Source of the DNA: an uncultured Collinsella sp.
GTDB taxonomy: Bacteria > Actinomycetota > Coriobacteriia > Coriobacteriales > Coriobacteriaceae
DNA: 25,335 bases
Direction: 5' to 3'
Assembly: GCA_902470925.1 (NCBI GenBank)
Contig: CABRIF010000024.1
Span: 1 to 25,335 of the forward strand
A model generated the notes under the pieces. It searched no databases. It was not told where the DNA came from and saw only the letters and a list, made by a program, of their open reading frames with translations. Both the position numbers and the translations under genes were made by a program. Shown here one piece after another: positions 1-7,248 of this stretch; positions within the stretch are counted from its first letter, which is position 1, and every line of letters begins with the position of its first letter.

Positions 1-49
1 ATCTACACAAGGGGTATCGTCGGCAGCGTCAGATGTGTATAAGAGACAG
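1..49. other. Nextera i5 adapter/transposon end (artefact)
   Basis: The first 49 bases are the Illumina i5-side adapter: the tail of the P5 primer (atctacac), an 8-base index (aaggggta at 9-16), and the Nextera read-1 transposon end finishing in agatgtgtataagagacag at 49. It is library sequence, not genome. The index differs by one base from the copy at the other end of the window (AAGGAGTA there). Genomic sequence starts at about base 50. Confidence 0.97.
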
Positions 50-512
50 GTGTTTTACTGAGGGGTTGCTAAATTGATTGATCGGATGTAGGGTGGTCGC
101 AAATGGCATCTAATGGGTTTTTGCGAACATCGACCCTGCTCAATATCGCTTGCATATCGCTCCAAATGCCTGTGTGGCGGCTTCCAAACGCCCCATGGAG
201 GCCGAAACGGCTCTCCAAGACGCCCAGCGCGCGTCGTGAATAGCGTATTTCGAGCCACAAAGACCCATTAGATGCCATTTGCGACCACAGCAGCAGGCCC
301 AACTCGTCCATTCCCACCCTCGACACGCGCCCCTCTCTAACGTGATTCGCTTTTCTGGTTATTCCTTCAGTTATATCTGATTGTATGTAAAGACTATAGT
401 GCGGCCTGCGATGATCGACCGCCGCGGAAGCACAGGCGTCTTTGAACAGAGATGCTCAGCGCTAAGCTGTCGGGCTGCATCCGTATCCCGACAGCGTCTT
501 GGCCGCCTCATG
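50..512. other. Intergenic region without a recognisable gene
   Basis: I see no credible gene here. The stretch is dominated by an inverted-repeat element with arms 93-118 and 263-288. Short ORFs on both strands start inside the arms because both arms contain the same ATGGCATCTAATGGG string, so they are a by-product of the repeat. After 330 there is a short AT-richer piece (about 340-400) with no clear promoter, then ordinary GC-rich sequence up to the terminator at 513. Confidence 0.6.
93..288. repeat. 196-bp inverted-repeat element, 26-bp perfect arms
   Basis: The left arm (93-118) and right arm (263-288) are exact reverse complements over 26 bp, with 144 bp between them. The arms hold the string GCAAATGGCATCTAATGGGT. 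No transposase and no clear target-site duplication is visible. It could be a MITE-like mobile repeat or a dispersed structural repeat. If transcribed, it would fold into one very stable stem closing a large loop. Confidence 0.75.
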
Positions 513-542
513 AAAAAGACCGCAGCCCAACGGGCCGCGGTC
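513..542 (-). terminator. Rho-independent terminator downstream of nagA
   Basis: On the minus strand an 11-bp GC-rich stem (GACCGCGGCCC pairing with GGGCTGCGGTC, one wobble) closes a three-base loop and is followed directly by five T. It lies about 230 bp past the deacetylase stop codon and probably ends the agaS-nagA transcript. Confidence 0.85.
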
Positions 543-630
543 TCATCGAATAATCCGAACGTCGAAAGCACCTCATGCCATGCAAGCGCATGGGGCCCAC
601 TGCGTTCCTGCGAGCGTCAAGCCAATGCGC

Positions 631-702
631 GGGGCATACGCGTTCCAGGGAGTGCCGAGCTGGTACGGGGCATTCGCGTTCCGGCGAGTGCCGAGCTGGT
701 GC
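631..702. repeat. Two tandem copies of a 36-bp repeat
   Basis: Bases 631-666 and 667-702 are two imperfect copies of a 36-bp unit (ggggcat-cgcgttcc, then agtgccgagctggt). They lie in the 3' untranslated stretch between the nagA stop and its terminator. Two copies are too few for a CRISPR and there is no spacer structure. Confidence 0.7.
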
Positions 703-773
703 ACGGGCGCGCGCCGCACGGCGCGCTAACACGCGAGGGCACGCACGGATGCACAGACACCTCGAGTCCCAGC

Positions 774-1934
774 TTAGGCCGTATAGACCTGCTCGCCGCC
801 CAAATAGGTTGCCTCGAGGTTGAGCGCATGGTCGAGCACCACGAAGTCGGCGTTGCGGCCGGCACGGATCGAACCGCACACGTCGTCGATCTCGTTGGCC
901 TCGGCCGGTGCCTGCGTGGCCATGTACACAGCCTCCGCCTGGCTTGCGATACCCCAATCGACCACGTTCTTCACCGCGTTGTTCATGCGCAGGATCGAGC
1001 CGGCGAGCGACCCCGAATCGGTCAGACGCGCCGTGCCGTCCTTCACCACAACCGGCAGCTCACCCAGCTTGTACTCGCCATCGGGCATGCCGCCCGCGCA
1101 CATGCAGTCCGTGATAAGCGCCGTGTGGTCGTGACCCTTGGCGTTCATCACGATACCGGCCGCGATCGGGTTCACATGGTGCCCGTCGCAGATGATCTCG
1201 GAGTAGGAGCGCTCGGCGGAATACAGCGCCGCGCCCACCATGCCAGGCTCGCGATGATGCAGCGGGCTCATGCCGTTATAGGTGTGCACGAACACGCTCG
1301 CGCCCGCGTTCAGGCAGTCAAGCGCCTGGCGAGCCGTCGCGTTGGAGTGGCCGAGCGCCACCACGACGCCCATTTCGCGGGCACCGCGGATAAACGCCGG
1401 CGTCTCGGGATACTCGGCGGCCACGGCGATCTTCTTCACCAGGCCATGGGCAGCATCCTGCCAGCGCTTGAGCGCCTCGAGGGACGGCGCCGACAGATAC
1501 GCAGGGTTTTGAGCGCCCTTGAACTTCTCGGTGAAGAACGGCCCCTCCAAGAAGATGCCCTCGATGCGCGCATGCGCGGTCTCATCGGCCTGCTCAACGT
1601 AGGCGGCGACGCTGGCGCATGCCTGCTCCAGCTGCTCAACCGTGGCGGTGAGTGTGGTGGGCAGGTACGACGTCACGCCGTTGCGCAGCAGCCCGCGCGA
1701 GACGGTGGCTACGCTCTCGGTCGTGCCGTCCATGATGTCGCAGCCGTCGAACCCGTGGATGTGCGTATCCACAAACCCGGGGGCGATCTGCTTGCCGGTC
1801 AGGTCTACGATCTGGCAGCTGGGCTCCTCGGCCACGTGGGCCCCAAAGACCCCATCCTCAACCAGCAGATAGCCGCCGGACACCGGGCCGGTGGGCATGA
1901 AGAACGTATCGGCCTTGATTGCATAGGTGCTCAT
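774..1934 (-). CDS. nagA: N-acetylglucosamine/galactosamine-6-phosphate deacetylase (NagA/AgaA family)
   Basis: This cytoplasmic amidohydrolase removes acetate from N-acetylhexosamine-6-phosphate. The 386-residue length is normal for the family. Visible motifs are the metal-binding H-x-H in DTHIHGFDG (His58, His60), the metal Glu in FLEGPF (Glu129), His195 in LGHSNA, His216 in HTYNGMSPLHHREPG, and the catalytic Asp of ITDCMCAGG (Asp275). The ATG at 1934 is chosen because AAAAGGAG sits just upstream; a longer in-frame ORF lacks such a site. It lies 165 bp downstream of agaS, behind three stem-loops, and ends before the terminator at 513-542. In this locus GalNAc-6-phosphate (the AgaA reaction) is at least as likely a substrate as GlcNAc-6-phosphate; sequence alone does not decide. 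Confidence 0.93.
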   Translation of the reverse strand: MSTYAIKADTFFMPTGPVSGGYLLVEDGVFGAHVAEEPSCQIVDLTGKQIAPGFVDTHIHGFDGCDIMDGTTESVATVSRGLLRNGVTSYLPTTLTATVEQLEQACASVAAYVEQADETAHARIEGIFLEGPFFTEKFKGAQNPAYLSAPSLEALKRWQDAAHGLVKKIAVAAEYPETPAFIRGAREMGVVVALGHSNATARQALDCLNAGASVFVHTYNGMSPLHHREPGMVGAALYSAERSYSEIICDGHHVNPIAAGIVMNAKGHDHTALITDCMCAGGMPDGEYKLGELPVVVKDGTARLTDSGSLAGSILRMNNAVKNVVDWGIASQAEAVYMATQAPAEANEIDDVCGSIRAGRNADFVVLDHALNLEATYLGGEQVYTA

Positions 1935-1958
1935 GTGCGTTTCTCCTTTTACGAACAC

Positions 1959-2075
1959 GGTCGCCACGGCGACCCTGAGCTTCCACAGCTGATGTGTACC
2001 CAAAAAGGCGCGCCCGCCCGTCCACATCGACCAGGCGGGCGCAAATGCCTCAGGGCCGCCGCAACAGGCGGCCCT
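1959..2075 (-). promoter_or_regulatory. Three stem-loops between agaS and nagA (attenuator or weak terminator)
   Basis: Reading toward nagA, a 9-bp perfect stem (2052-2060 with 2067-2075) comes right after the agaS stop. A second 9-bp stem (2010-2018 with 2034-2042) follows, with a run of five T at 2002-2006 a few bases on, so it resembles an intrinsic terminator. A third compact palindrome (1959-1965 with 1968-1974) lies just upstream of the nagA ribosome-binding site. The arrangement suggests partial termination or mRNA processing that lowers nagA expression relative to agaS. No separate nagA promoter is obvious. Confidence 0.6.
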
Positions 2076-2099
2076 CGATGTATGGAAAGCGAGACGCGC

Positions 2100-3269
2100 T
2101 TACGCCTCGAATGGGTGAATCGTCACGCCCTTCACCACGCGGTTCACGGTGCCGGTGGGGCTCGGGGTGTCGGGCGTGTTGCCCACGCGCACCGAGTTCA
2201 GCAGCGAGACAACCTGCGCCACCATGACAAACGGCAGCGCCAGATAGCCCTCGGGCAGCGCATCGCGGCCGGCGAAGGTGAAGGCGGTGTGCTCGAACGC
2301 CGGGGCGATGTCCTGCTGCACGGCGATGGTCTTCTGGGCGATGCCGTCGCCGTCGATTTCGTTCAGGATGTCCAGGTCGTACTGGCGGGTGTAGGCGTCG
2401 TTGTTCATGAACACAAACACGAGCGTCTTGTCATCCACGAAGGACTTCGGCCCGTGACGGTACCCCATGGAGGTGTCGTAAGACGTGGCAACCAGGCCGT
2501 GCGCAAGCTCGAGAATCTTGAGCTGGGCCTCCTGAGCCAGGCCGCCGAAGGAGCCGGAGCCCAGGTAGGTCACGCGGTTGAAGTCGCCCGAAAGGAAGTC
2601 GGCGACCTCGGCCTCGCGGGACACGACCTCCTCGCCCATGAGGGCGGCCTGCTCGACCCACGCCTGCTTCTGCTCGTCGGTTGCGGAGTCGAAAATCAGG
2701 GTGGCCAGCAGCGTCATGCAGCTGTAGGACCCGGTCATGGCGAAACCGCGGTCGTTGGCGCGCGGGATCAGCAGCGTAAGGGCGCGCGGGTCGTCAGCGG
2801 ACTCGACGGCGAGCTTGCCCTCGGGGGCGCAGGTGATGTTCAGGAATTTGATGTTCTTGACGAACGTGCCGGCGATCTCGACGGCGGCCAGGCTCTCGGG
2901 GCTGTTGCCGGAGCGGGCGAAGGACACCAGGATCGTGGGGTCCTCCGGGCGCAGGAAGTCGCGCGGGGCGCTCACGATGTCGGTGGTGGCGATCGGCTTG
3001 AAGTCGAACTGGCTGGTGTCGCCCGCGTGGCGCAGGTACGGAGCGCAGGTGTCGCCCACGTAATCGGAGGTGCCGGCACCGGTGAAGATGACAGACACGC
3101 GCTGGCCGTCGGCCATGGCGCGGGCCTCGGCGAGGAGGGTCTCGATGGCCTCCTTGTTGCTGCGGTAGATCTCGAACGTGTCGCGCCACAGCTCCGGCTG
3201 CTGCTTGATCTCAGCCGTGGTGATGTCGGCGCCCAGCGCGGCGAGCTCCTGCTGATCTTTCTCGAACAT
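2100..3269 (-). CDS. agaS: AgaS-type SIS-domain sugar isomerase/deaminase
   Basis: A 389-residue cytoplasmic protein with two SIS (sugar isomerase) domains. The first carries TGAGTSDY (residues 63-70) and the serine-rich phosphosugar loop SFARSGNSPES (116-126). The second begins around YLGSGSFGGLAQEAQLK and contains the MGYRHGPKSF segment typical of GlmS/AgaS-type isomerases. AgaS proteins convert galactosamine-6-phosphate to tagatose-6-phosphate with release of ammonia, directly after the deacetylase step. The ATG at 3269 is preceded by GAGAGAGG about nine bases upstream. A palindromic operator (3331-3344) sits 62 bp upstream. Tagatose-6-phosphate kinase and aldolase, needed to finish the route, are not in this window. 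Confidence 0.93.
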   Translation of the reverse strand: MFEKDQQELAALGADITTAEIKQQPELWRDTFEIYRSNKEAIETLLAEARAMADGQRVSVIFTGAGTSDYVGDTCAPYLRHAGDTSQFDFKPIATTDIVSAPRDFLRPEDPTILVSFARSGNSPESLAAVEIAGTFVKNIKFLNITCAPEGKLAVESADDPRALTLLIPRANDRGFAMTGSYSCMTLLATLIFDSATDEQKQAWVEQAALMGEEVVSREAEVADFLSGDFNRVTYLGSGSFGGLAQEAQLKILELAHGLVATSYDTSMGYRHGPKSFVDDKTLVFVFMNNDAYTRQYDLDILNEIDGDGIAQKTIAVQQDIAPAFEHTAFTFAGRDALPEGYLALPFVMVAQVVSLLNSVRVGNTPDTPSPTGTVNRVVKGVTIHPFEA

Positions 3270-3316
3270 CGTTAATACCTCTCTCCCGAATAACGGTTTT
3301 TACTTGCTGTTTCCAT

Positions 3317-3322
3317 TCTATA
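3317..3322 (-). promoter_or_regulatory. Possible -10 box of the agaS promoter
   Basis: The minus strand reads TATAGA here, 48 bp upstream of the agaS start and eight bases downstream of the palindromic operator. No good -35 hexamer is found at the right spacing, so the call is tentative. A repressor bound at 3331-3344 would cover the -35/spacer region. Confidence 0.35.
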
Positions 3323-3330
3323 TTGGTCAT

Positions 3331-3344
3331 CTGGTTATAACCAG
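3331..3344. promoter_or_regulatory. Palindromic operator, probable GntR/UTRA site (agaS)
   Basis: CTGGTTATAACCAG is a perfect 14-bp palindrome 62 bp upstream of the agaS start. Near-identical sites occur 61 bp upstream of EIIA (5137-5150) and upstream of the GH35-PTS operon (10718-10731). The TGGT...ACCA core agrees with operators of GntR/HutC-type amino-sugar regulators such as NagR and DasR (family knowledge). Assignment to the local GntR protein is an inference. Confidence 0.7.
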
Positions 3345-3786
3345 TTGAACCCAAACGATTCCGCAAGCGCACAGATTCGACACGAACCGGCATACAGCCC
3401 GTTCGCAACGCACGGACCGCTCGCAGCACGCAGGCTGTCCGCGGTACCTCGGCGCCCGCGGCACGCGTGCTGACTACGGCGTCATCGCCCTGCAGCACGC
3501 AGGCCACCCGCAGCGTGCACGCCGCCTACGGCGAGCCACCCACTGCGGGGCAGCCTGCACGCGGCACGCAAGCTGCCTGCGGCATGCCGTCCGTTCGCAA
3601 CACGCATGCTGACAACGGCGTCGTCGCCCCGCAGAGTGCATGCCACCTACGGCGAGCCGCCCGTTCGCAGCGCACGGGCCGCTCGCGGTGCACCGGCGCC
3701 CCGGCAGGCGGCCATACGCCCAGCCGACCGACGACCGCGGGTGCGCCCAGCGACTGCGCCCCCGCTCAACCCCCAACCGCACACGG

Positions 3787-4518
3787 TCACTCACCGCGGC
3801 GATGGAAGACCTTGTACTTGAACTGGTCGGCGCGGGCCACGGACAGGGTGTACTCCAAGATCTCGTTGCGCGCGTTATAGGTGGTGCGAATCAGGTCGAG
3901 CACCGGCGCGCCCTCGGAGATGTCGAGCAGATGCGCGTCGGCCGGACGGGCGATACTGGCGAAGAACTCCTCCTCGGCCACGCTGATCTTCTCGCGATAG
4001 TCGCCCTCGATCACGTCGTAGAGCGGCTTGTGCTCCAGCATGGGGCGTTTGAGCGTGAGGAACTTGCGCACCGGCAGGTAGGTGCGCTCCACCATCATGG
4101 GCATGCCGTCGGCTGAACGCAGGCGCTTGAGCTTGTACAGACGCTCGCCGATGCGGGTGCTCATGTGCTCGGCAAGGTTCTTGTCGGCCTCAACTTCGCT
4201 GAACTCCAAGATCGTGGTAAGCGGATCGCGGCCGAGCGCGCGCATCTGCTCGGTGAAGCTGTAGGACTGCATGAGGTTCGTGGTCTGCGCGGAGCGGTCC
4301 GACACGAACGTCCCGCGCCCGTGCTGGCGCACCACAAGCCCCAGCCGCTCCAGCTCCTGCAGGGCCAGGCGCACCGTCGTGCGCGACAGCCCATAGCGCT
4401 CCGACAGCTCGCGCTCCGACGGCATGAGATCGCCGGCGCGGTACTCATGCTCGATTTTTTCAGTCAGGATGTCGACGAGCTGGTCGTACAGCGGCTGCCT
4501 GCGTGCTCCCATCGCCAT
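3787..4518 (-). CDS. GntR-family (HutC/UTRA) transcriptional regulator
   Basis: A 243-residue cytoplasmic repressor-type protein. Residues of about 5-75 form the GntR winged helix-turn-helix (PLYDQLVDILTEKI; MPSERELSERYGLSRTTVR; GRGTFV). The rest is a UTRA ligand-binding domain that in relatives binds a phosphorylated amino sugar. Its position inside the locus and the three shared palindromes suggest it controls agaS-nagA, EIIA and the GH35-PTS operon, with a hexosamine phosphate as likely inducer (inference). The ATG at 4518 follows AAAGGGGAG at good spacing; an upstream in-frame ATG at 4560 lacks a site. It lies just past the EIIA terminator, so it is expressed from read-through or from a promoter I cannot place. 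Confidence 0.9.
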   Translation of the reverse strand: MAMGARRQPLYDQLVDILTEKIEHEYRAGDLMPSERELSERYGLSRTTVRLALQELERLGLVVRQHGRGTFVSDRSAQTTNLMQSYSFTEQMRALGRDPLTTILEFSEVEADKNLAEHMSTRIGERLYKLKRLRSADGMPMMVERTYLPVRKFLTLKRPMLEHKPLYDVIEGDYREKISVAEEEFFASIARPADAHLLDISEGAPVLDLIRTTYNARNEILEYTLSVARADQFKYKVFHRRGE

Positions 4519-4563
4519 GATGTGCTCCCCTTTGGTTGGTCCGTGCGCCGCATCGTTCATACG

Positions 4564-4608
4564 AAAAAGGCCGCGATGCCCATCCGGATTACCCGGGCAC
4601 CGCGAGCC
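4564..4608 (-). terminator. Rho-independent terminator after EIIA
   Basis: On the minus strand a long GC-rich stem (4595-4608 pairing with 4569-4581, with a small bulge) is followed by five T (4564-4568). It starts about 40 bp after the EIIA stop and just before the GntR start, so EIIA is probably transcribed largely on its own. Confidence 0.8.
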
Positions 4609-4647
4609 TCTTCAAATAAACGATGTGATTACATGCGTTGCCGCGAA

Positions 4648-5076
4648 TTACATCTCGTCGTCATCGTCGGCAGCGGCGGGCTCCAGGCGCTTGCAGTCAA
4701 CGCCCTCCTTGCCCACCGTCACCGCGCGCTCGGACAGCTCGGCCAGCGTGGGCTCGCCCATAGCGCGGGTCATGATGAGCTCGATGAGCATGGGCAGGTT
4801 GGTGCCGGTCACGACCTCGACGTTGTCGACATCGGCCGTGACGAGCATGGCCTGGTTGAACGGCGTGCCGCCCAGCAGGTCGACGAACACGAGGACGCCC
4901 TCGCACTCGGCGCGCATCTCGGTGATGGCAGCGCGCAGGGAGTCACCGTAGGTTGCGGCCTCGGACCCCTCGAACGGGACGATGGTGAACGCCGGCTGCT
5001 CGCCCGCGACCATATCCACCGCGCTCTTCAAACCATTGGAGAAATGACCATGACCCGTGAGAACGAAACCGATCAT
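4648..5076 (-). CDS. PTS mannose/galactosamine-family EIIA component
   Basis: A 142-residue EIIA-Man-type domain, the cytoplasmic phosphocarrier that takes phosphate from HPr and passes it to EIIB. The N-terminus MIGFVLTGHGHFSNG holds the phosphorylated histidine in the T-G-H-G context (His9). The LLGGTPFNQA and TGTNLPMLIE segments are typical of the family. The ATG at 5076 is preceded by GAAAGGAG. It is separated from EIIB-C-D by the TPR-like gene, has its own operator (5137-5150) and ends at a terminator, so it is an independent unit. The protein ends in an acidic tail (AADDDDEM), like the EIIC tail. It corresponds in position to gnbA of lactobacilli (inference). Confidence 0.93.
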   Translation of the reverse strand: MIGFVLTGHGHFSNGLKSAVDMVAGEQPAFTIVPFEGSEAATYGDSLRAAITEMRAECEGVLVFVDLLGGTPFNQAMLVTADVDNVEVVTGTNLPMLIELIMTRAMGEPTLAELSERAVTVGKEGVDCKRLEPAAADDDDEM

Positions 5077-5136
5077 GCCGGGCTCCTTTCTGCGTTGGTG
5101 AGCGATGCGTTCCGACGGCGTCGGTTCCGTCGCTCA

Positions 5137-5150
5137 CTGGTAGTAACCAC
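5137..5150. promoter_or_regulatory. GntR-type operator upstream of EIIA
   Basis: CTGGTAGTAACCAC matches the agaS palindrome at 11 of 14 positions and keeps the TGGT...ACCA core. It is 61 bp upstream of the EIIA start, the same distance as at agaS (62 bp), and lies just downstream of the candidate -10, where a repressor would block promoter clearance. Confidence 0.6.
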
Positions 5151-5163
5151 AATATTCATTTCC

Positions 5164-5169
5164 ATCATA
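5164..5169 (-). promoter_or_regulatory. Possible -10 box of the EIIA promoter
   Basis: TATGAT on the minus strand, 88 bp upstream of the EIIA start. The -35 position is poor (TTGCGC only at 19-bp spacing), which would fit a promoter that needs an activator. The two GGTGAACGGT repeats lie at about -65 and -86 relative to it. Confidence 0.4.
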
Positions 5170-5219
5170 GCAACTTGAGGGCTTGCGTGCGCAAAAATCA
5201 CCACCCTTGAGCATTTTTG

Positions 5220-5250
5220 ACCGTTCACCGCCGTTTTTATACCGTTCACC
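5220..5250 (-). promoter_or_regulatory. Two GGTGAACGGT direct repeats, 21-bp period
   Basis: Exact 10-bp copies occupy 5220-5229 and 5241-5250, both reading GGTGAACGGT on the minus strand, two helical turns apart. A third exact copy (opposite strand) is at 10629-10638 in front of the GH35 operon, and a one-base variant lies near 5272-5281. The protein that binds is unknown. Confidence 0.5.
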
Positions 5251-5361
5251 TGTGTACCTTGCAATCGTATCCACGGTTCACTCACGTTTGCGCAAAAAGG
5301 GATGCCACAATCGCCTTGCAGCATCCCCGTTTCGTATGGTCTATTTTACGTTGTTTCTATG

Positions 5362-5387
5362 GACTGGTATCACTTGTGGAACCAGTC
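5362..5387. promoter_or_regulatory. Wide palindrome GACTGGT-N12-ACCAGTC
   Basis: Two perfect 7-bp arms (5362-5368 and 5381-5387) separated by 12 bp. The ACTGGT/ACCAGT half-sites resemble those of the GntR-type palindromes, but the spacing is wider. It could be a second operator for EIIA or two separate half-sites. Confidence 0.4.
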
Positions 5388-5408
5388 AGGATCCGTCGCG
5401 CGCGGCGC

Positions 5409-5428
5409 GGGCGGGACCGCTCCCGCCC
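5409..5428 (-). terminator. GC-rich hairpin after the TPR-like gene
   Basis: A perfect 8-bp stem (GGGCGGGA with TCCCGCCC) and a four-base loop start eight bases after the stop codon. There is no T run, so it may be a weak terminator or an mRNA-stabilising structure. Confidence 0.45.
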
Positions 5429-5435
5429 CGAGCAC

Positions 5436-6056
5436 CTACTGCCTGCTCGCCGGCACGTGCGGACGGTTCTTCTCCACCTGCTCATCGCACAGGCGACGGT
5501 ACTTGCGCGCCCGCTGCTTGTCGCCGGCGTTGGCGTACTGGTGCGACAGCAGCATATAGAGCTTGGTCTTCATGGCCGGATCCGCGCGGTCGAGCATGGC
5601 CTCCATGCGCTCGATCTCGTCGCAGCGCTTGCCGAACACGATGTCGTAGGTGAGCTGGCAATCGGCGGCCACCGCCTTCTGTTCGCCGGCCTTGAGCTCC
5701 TGCAGCATGGCCTTGGCCTGCTTGCGGTTGCCCGCCATCACGTAGAAGTTGAACGCCTGCGCCACCAGCCCGGCGCGCTTGCTCTTGGAGCTCTTCATGT
5801 TGAGCACGTGCTCCAGCATACGCTCGGCCGCCACGGTGTTGCCCTCGGCCTCGTAGATGACGAAGCGCATGTAATACTGCTTATAGGTGGTCATGACGAT
5901 GCGCGCCAGGCGCCGATCGAGCAGTTCGATGCACTCCTTGTAGAGGCCCCCGGCGTAGAGGACCTGCAGCTTCAGGTCGAAGTACTTCTTCAGGCCCTCG
6001 GTGCCTAGGAAGTACACCACGACGACGACGATAAAAACTACGACTTCCGGCTTCAT
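5436..6056 (-). CDS. Membrane-anchored TPR-like protein, function unknown
   Basis: A 206-residue protein I cannot name. Residues of about 5-18 are a hydrophobic anchor (VVVFIVVVVVYFLG). The remainder is soluble and wholly helical in pattern, with repeated Tyr/Ala/Gly spacing (LQVLYAGGLYKECIELLDRR; FNFYVMAGNRKQAKAMLQEL; LLSHQYANAGDKQRARKYRR) like tetratricopeptide repeats. It has a basic C-terminus and probably faces the cytoplasm. The ATG at 6056 follows AAAGG; a longer frame to 6191 would add a low-complexity leader. It lies between EIID and EIIA but is flanked by hairpins on both sides, so it may be a separate unit. Whether it helps assemble the PTS complex or is unrelated cannot be told. 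Confidence 0.75.
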   Translation of the reverse strand: MKPEVVVFIVVVVVYFLGTEGLKKYFDLKLQVLYAGGLYKECIELLDRRLARIVMTTYKQYYMRFVIYEAEGNTVAAERMLEHVLNMKSSKSKRAGLVAQAFNFYVMAGNRKQAKAMLQELKAGEQKAVAADCQLTYDIVFGKRCDEIERMEAMLDRADPAMKTKLYMLLSHQYANAGDKQRARKYRRLCDEQVEKNRPHVPASRQ

Positions 6057-6408
6057 CACGATTATCTTGCCTTTCTGTTGCGGTACTCGCCCTACCAAGA
6101 CATACGCAGCGGCCTCGCGCAGCGCAACACAACGCAACGCGTCACATCGCAGCGCAGCCACGGCCGCGATCGCCTTGGGCGCCGCGCTCAAGCCTTACAT
6201 GCTCAAGCCTCACATCTTAGCAGGGCGTGGACCGCATACGGACCCACCGAGGACCTCAACAGGCCCCCTCGATAGCATAAGACGCGCGCCTCCGGGAGAA
6301 TGCGACAGACAAGCCGTCTTGGAAGCGCGCGTCAAACCGTCCTTGCGGACAACATGCTGTGGTGCCCGCGCCCGCAAGCGCGAGCACCACGAAGAACCGA
6401 TCTGGTCC
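6057..6408. other. 352-bp spacer between EIID and the TPR-like gene
   Basis: No gene is visible. It holds a strong hairpin after EIID (6359-6390), a short direct repeat (gctcaagcct, twice within 6185-6215) and a repetitive gcgcaacacaacgcaacgcg-type stretch near 6118-6160. No clear promoter was found. Confidence 0.55.
6359..6390 (-). terminator. Strong stem-loop downstream of EIID
   Basis: A 13-bp stem (GTGGTGC-T-CGCGC with GCGCG-G-GCACCAC, one wobble) starts 18 bp past the EIID stop. No T run follows, so termination is uncertain. It may protect the 3' end of the GH35-EIIBCD message. Confidence 0.5.
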
Positions 6409-7248
6409 TTAGCCCTTGGCGATGATGCCGAGAGCGCCCAGGCCGATGGCCAGCACCAGCACGATGAAGATCGCCTTGGTGGAGGTCATGCCCTTCTTGC
6501 CGAGCAGCCAGTACACGAAGCCAACGAGGGCGGCGGGAACGAGCTTCGGGCAGATGTTGTTGCAGATGGACTGGATGTTGACGGTAACGCCGCCAATCTC
6601 GGGAGCCCAGGAGAACACAATGCCGACGTTCGTGGCCACCAGCGCACCGACCATGAAGACGCCCATGACGGTAGCGGCATCGGTGATGGCGTTGAGCTTG
6701 TCGCTCATCGTGGTGACGAGCTTCATGCCCTGCTCGTAGGCCATGTGGGTCTGCTTGCAGCGGAACCAGTCAACAACGATGTTGACGGCGACCCAGATGA
6801 AGATGCCCAGCGGGTTGCCGGCGATGGCCATGTTGGCGGCCAGAGCACCGAAGATGGTGGGCAGCAGCGAACCGAAGATCGAGTCGCCGATGGAGGCCAG
6901 CGGGCCCATGAGGCCGGTCTTCAGGCCAGCGACAGCGTCGAGGCCATCCACACCGTCGGTCTCCTCGATCGCCAGGTCGATACCGGTGATGATCGTGTTG
7001 AGGAAGTTCGAGGTGTTGAAGAACGGACCGCAGTGGGTGCGGGCAGCCTGCTGCAGCTCGGGGGTGTTGTCCCCGTAGATCTTACGCAGCTGGGGCAGGA
7101 TGATCCACAGATAACCGGAGTGCTGCATACGCTCGTAGTTCCAGCCAGCCTGGAAGCCGAGGAGGTTGCGCACGTTGATCTGACGAAGATCTTCCTTGGT
7201 GAGCTTGTAGCCCGTGGTGCCATTGGCAAGCTTCTGATTAGAGCTCAT
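6409..7248 (-). CDS. PTS mannose/galactosamine-family EIID component
   Basis: A 279-residue EIID subunit (EIID-AGA family), which together with EIIC forms the membrane channel and receives phosphate from EIIB. Family hallmarks are visible: LTKEDLRQINVRNLLGFQAGWNYERMQHSGYLW at the N-terminus, TSNFLNTIITGIDLAIEE, GLKTGLMGPLASIGDS, and C-terminal membrane helices ending LVLAIGLGALGIIAKG. Its ATG overlaps the end of EIIC by 11 bases, so the two are translationally coupled. It is the last gene of the GH35-EIIB-EIIC-EIID unit and is followed by a strong hairpin. The likely cargo is a GalNAc- or GlcNAc-containing mono- or disaccharide (inference from context). Confidence 0.95.
   Translation of the reverse strand: MSSNQKLANGTTGYKLTKEDLRQINVRNLLGFQAGWNYERMQHSGYLWIILPQLRKIYGDNTPELQQAARTHCGPFFNTSNFLNTIITGIDLAIEETDGVDGLDAVAGLKTGLMGPLASIGDSIFGSLLPTIFGALAANMAIAGNPLGIFIWVAVNIVVDWFRCKQTHMAYEQGMKLVTTMSDKLNAITDAATVMGVFMVGALVATNVGIVFSWAPEIGGVTVNIQSICNNICPKLVPAALVGFVYWLLGKKGMTSTKAIFIVLVLAIGLGALGIIAKG

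Larger units (their letters stand above)
3270..3786. other. 517-bp region: agaS promoter/operator plus degenerate GC repeats
   Basis: The part next to agaS (3270-3360) is AT-richer and holds the operator and promoter. From about 3395 to 3700 the sequence is built of imperfect repeats: cccgttcgca-cgcacgg-ccgctcgc occurs near 3399 and again near 3660, and cacgc-tgctga-acggcgtc-tcgccc-gcag occurs near 3467 and again near 3602. I see no gene in it and no convincing terminator for the GntR gene. Confidence 0.6.
5077..5435. other. 359-bp regulatory region upstream of EIIA
   Basis: No gene is visible. The region is AT-richer than its surroundings and dense in candidate regulatory sites: a GntR-type palindrome (5137-5150), a possible -10 (5164-5169), two direct repeats of GGTGAACGGT 21 bp apart (5220-5229, 5241-5250, minus strand), two copies of tgcgcaaaaa (5188-5197, 5289-5298), a wide palindrome (5362-5387) and a GC-rich hairpin after the TPR gene (5409-5428). 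Confidence 0.65.

Noticed and set aside
69..326. Small ORFs inside the left inverted-repeat element
   Set aside because: They start in the repeat arms on both strands because of symmetry and show no family features. They are better explained by the repeat.
631..702. Possible CRISPR-like repeats
   Set aside because: There are only two adjacent copies with no spacers and no cas genes anywhere in the window.
381..3275. 964-codon plus-strand ORF opposite nagA and agaS
   Set aside because: It is antisense to two clear gene families. Its composition (rich in Arg, His, Val, Gly) is what the reverse strand of a high-GC3 gene gives, and it shows no family motif.
5436..6191. Longer start (6191) for the TPR-like protein
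   Set aside because: The extra 45 residues are Ala/Arg-rich low complexity and would place the membrane anchor inside the protein. The ATG at 6056 has an AAAGG site.
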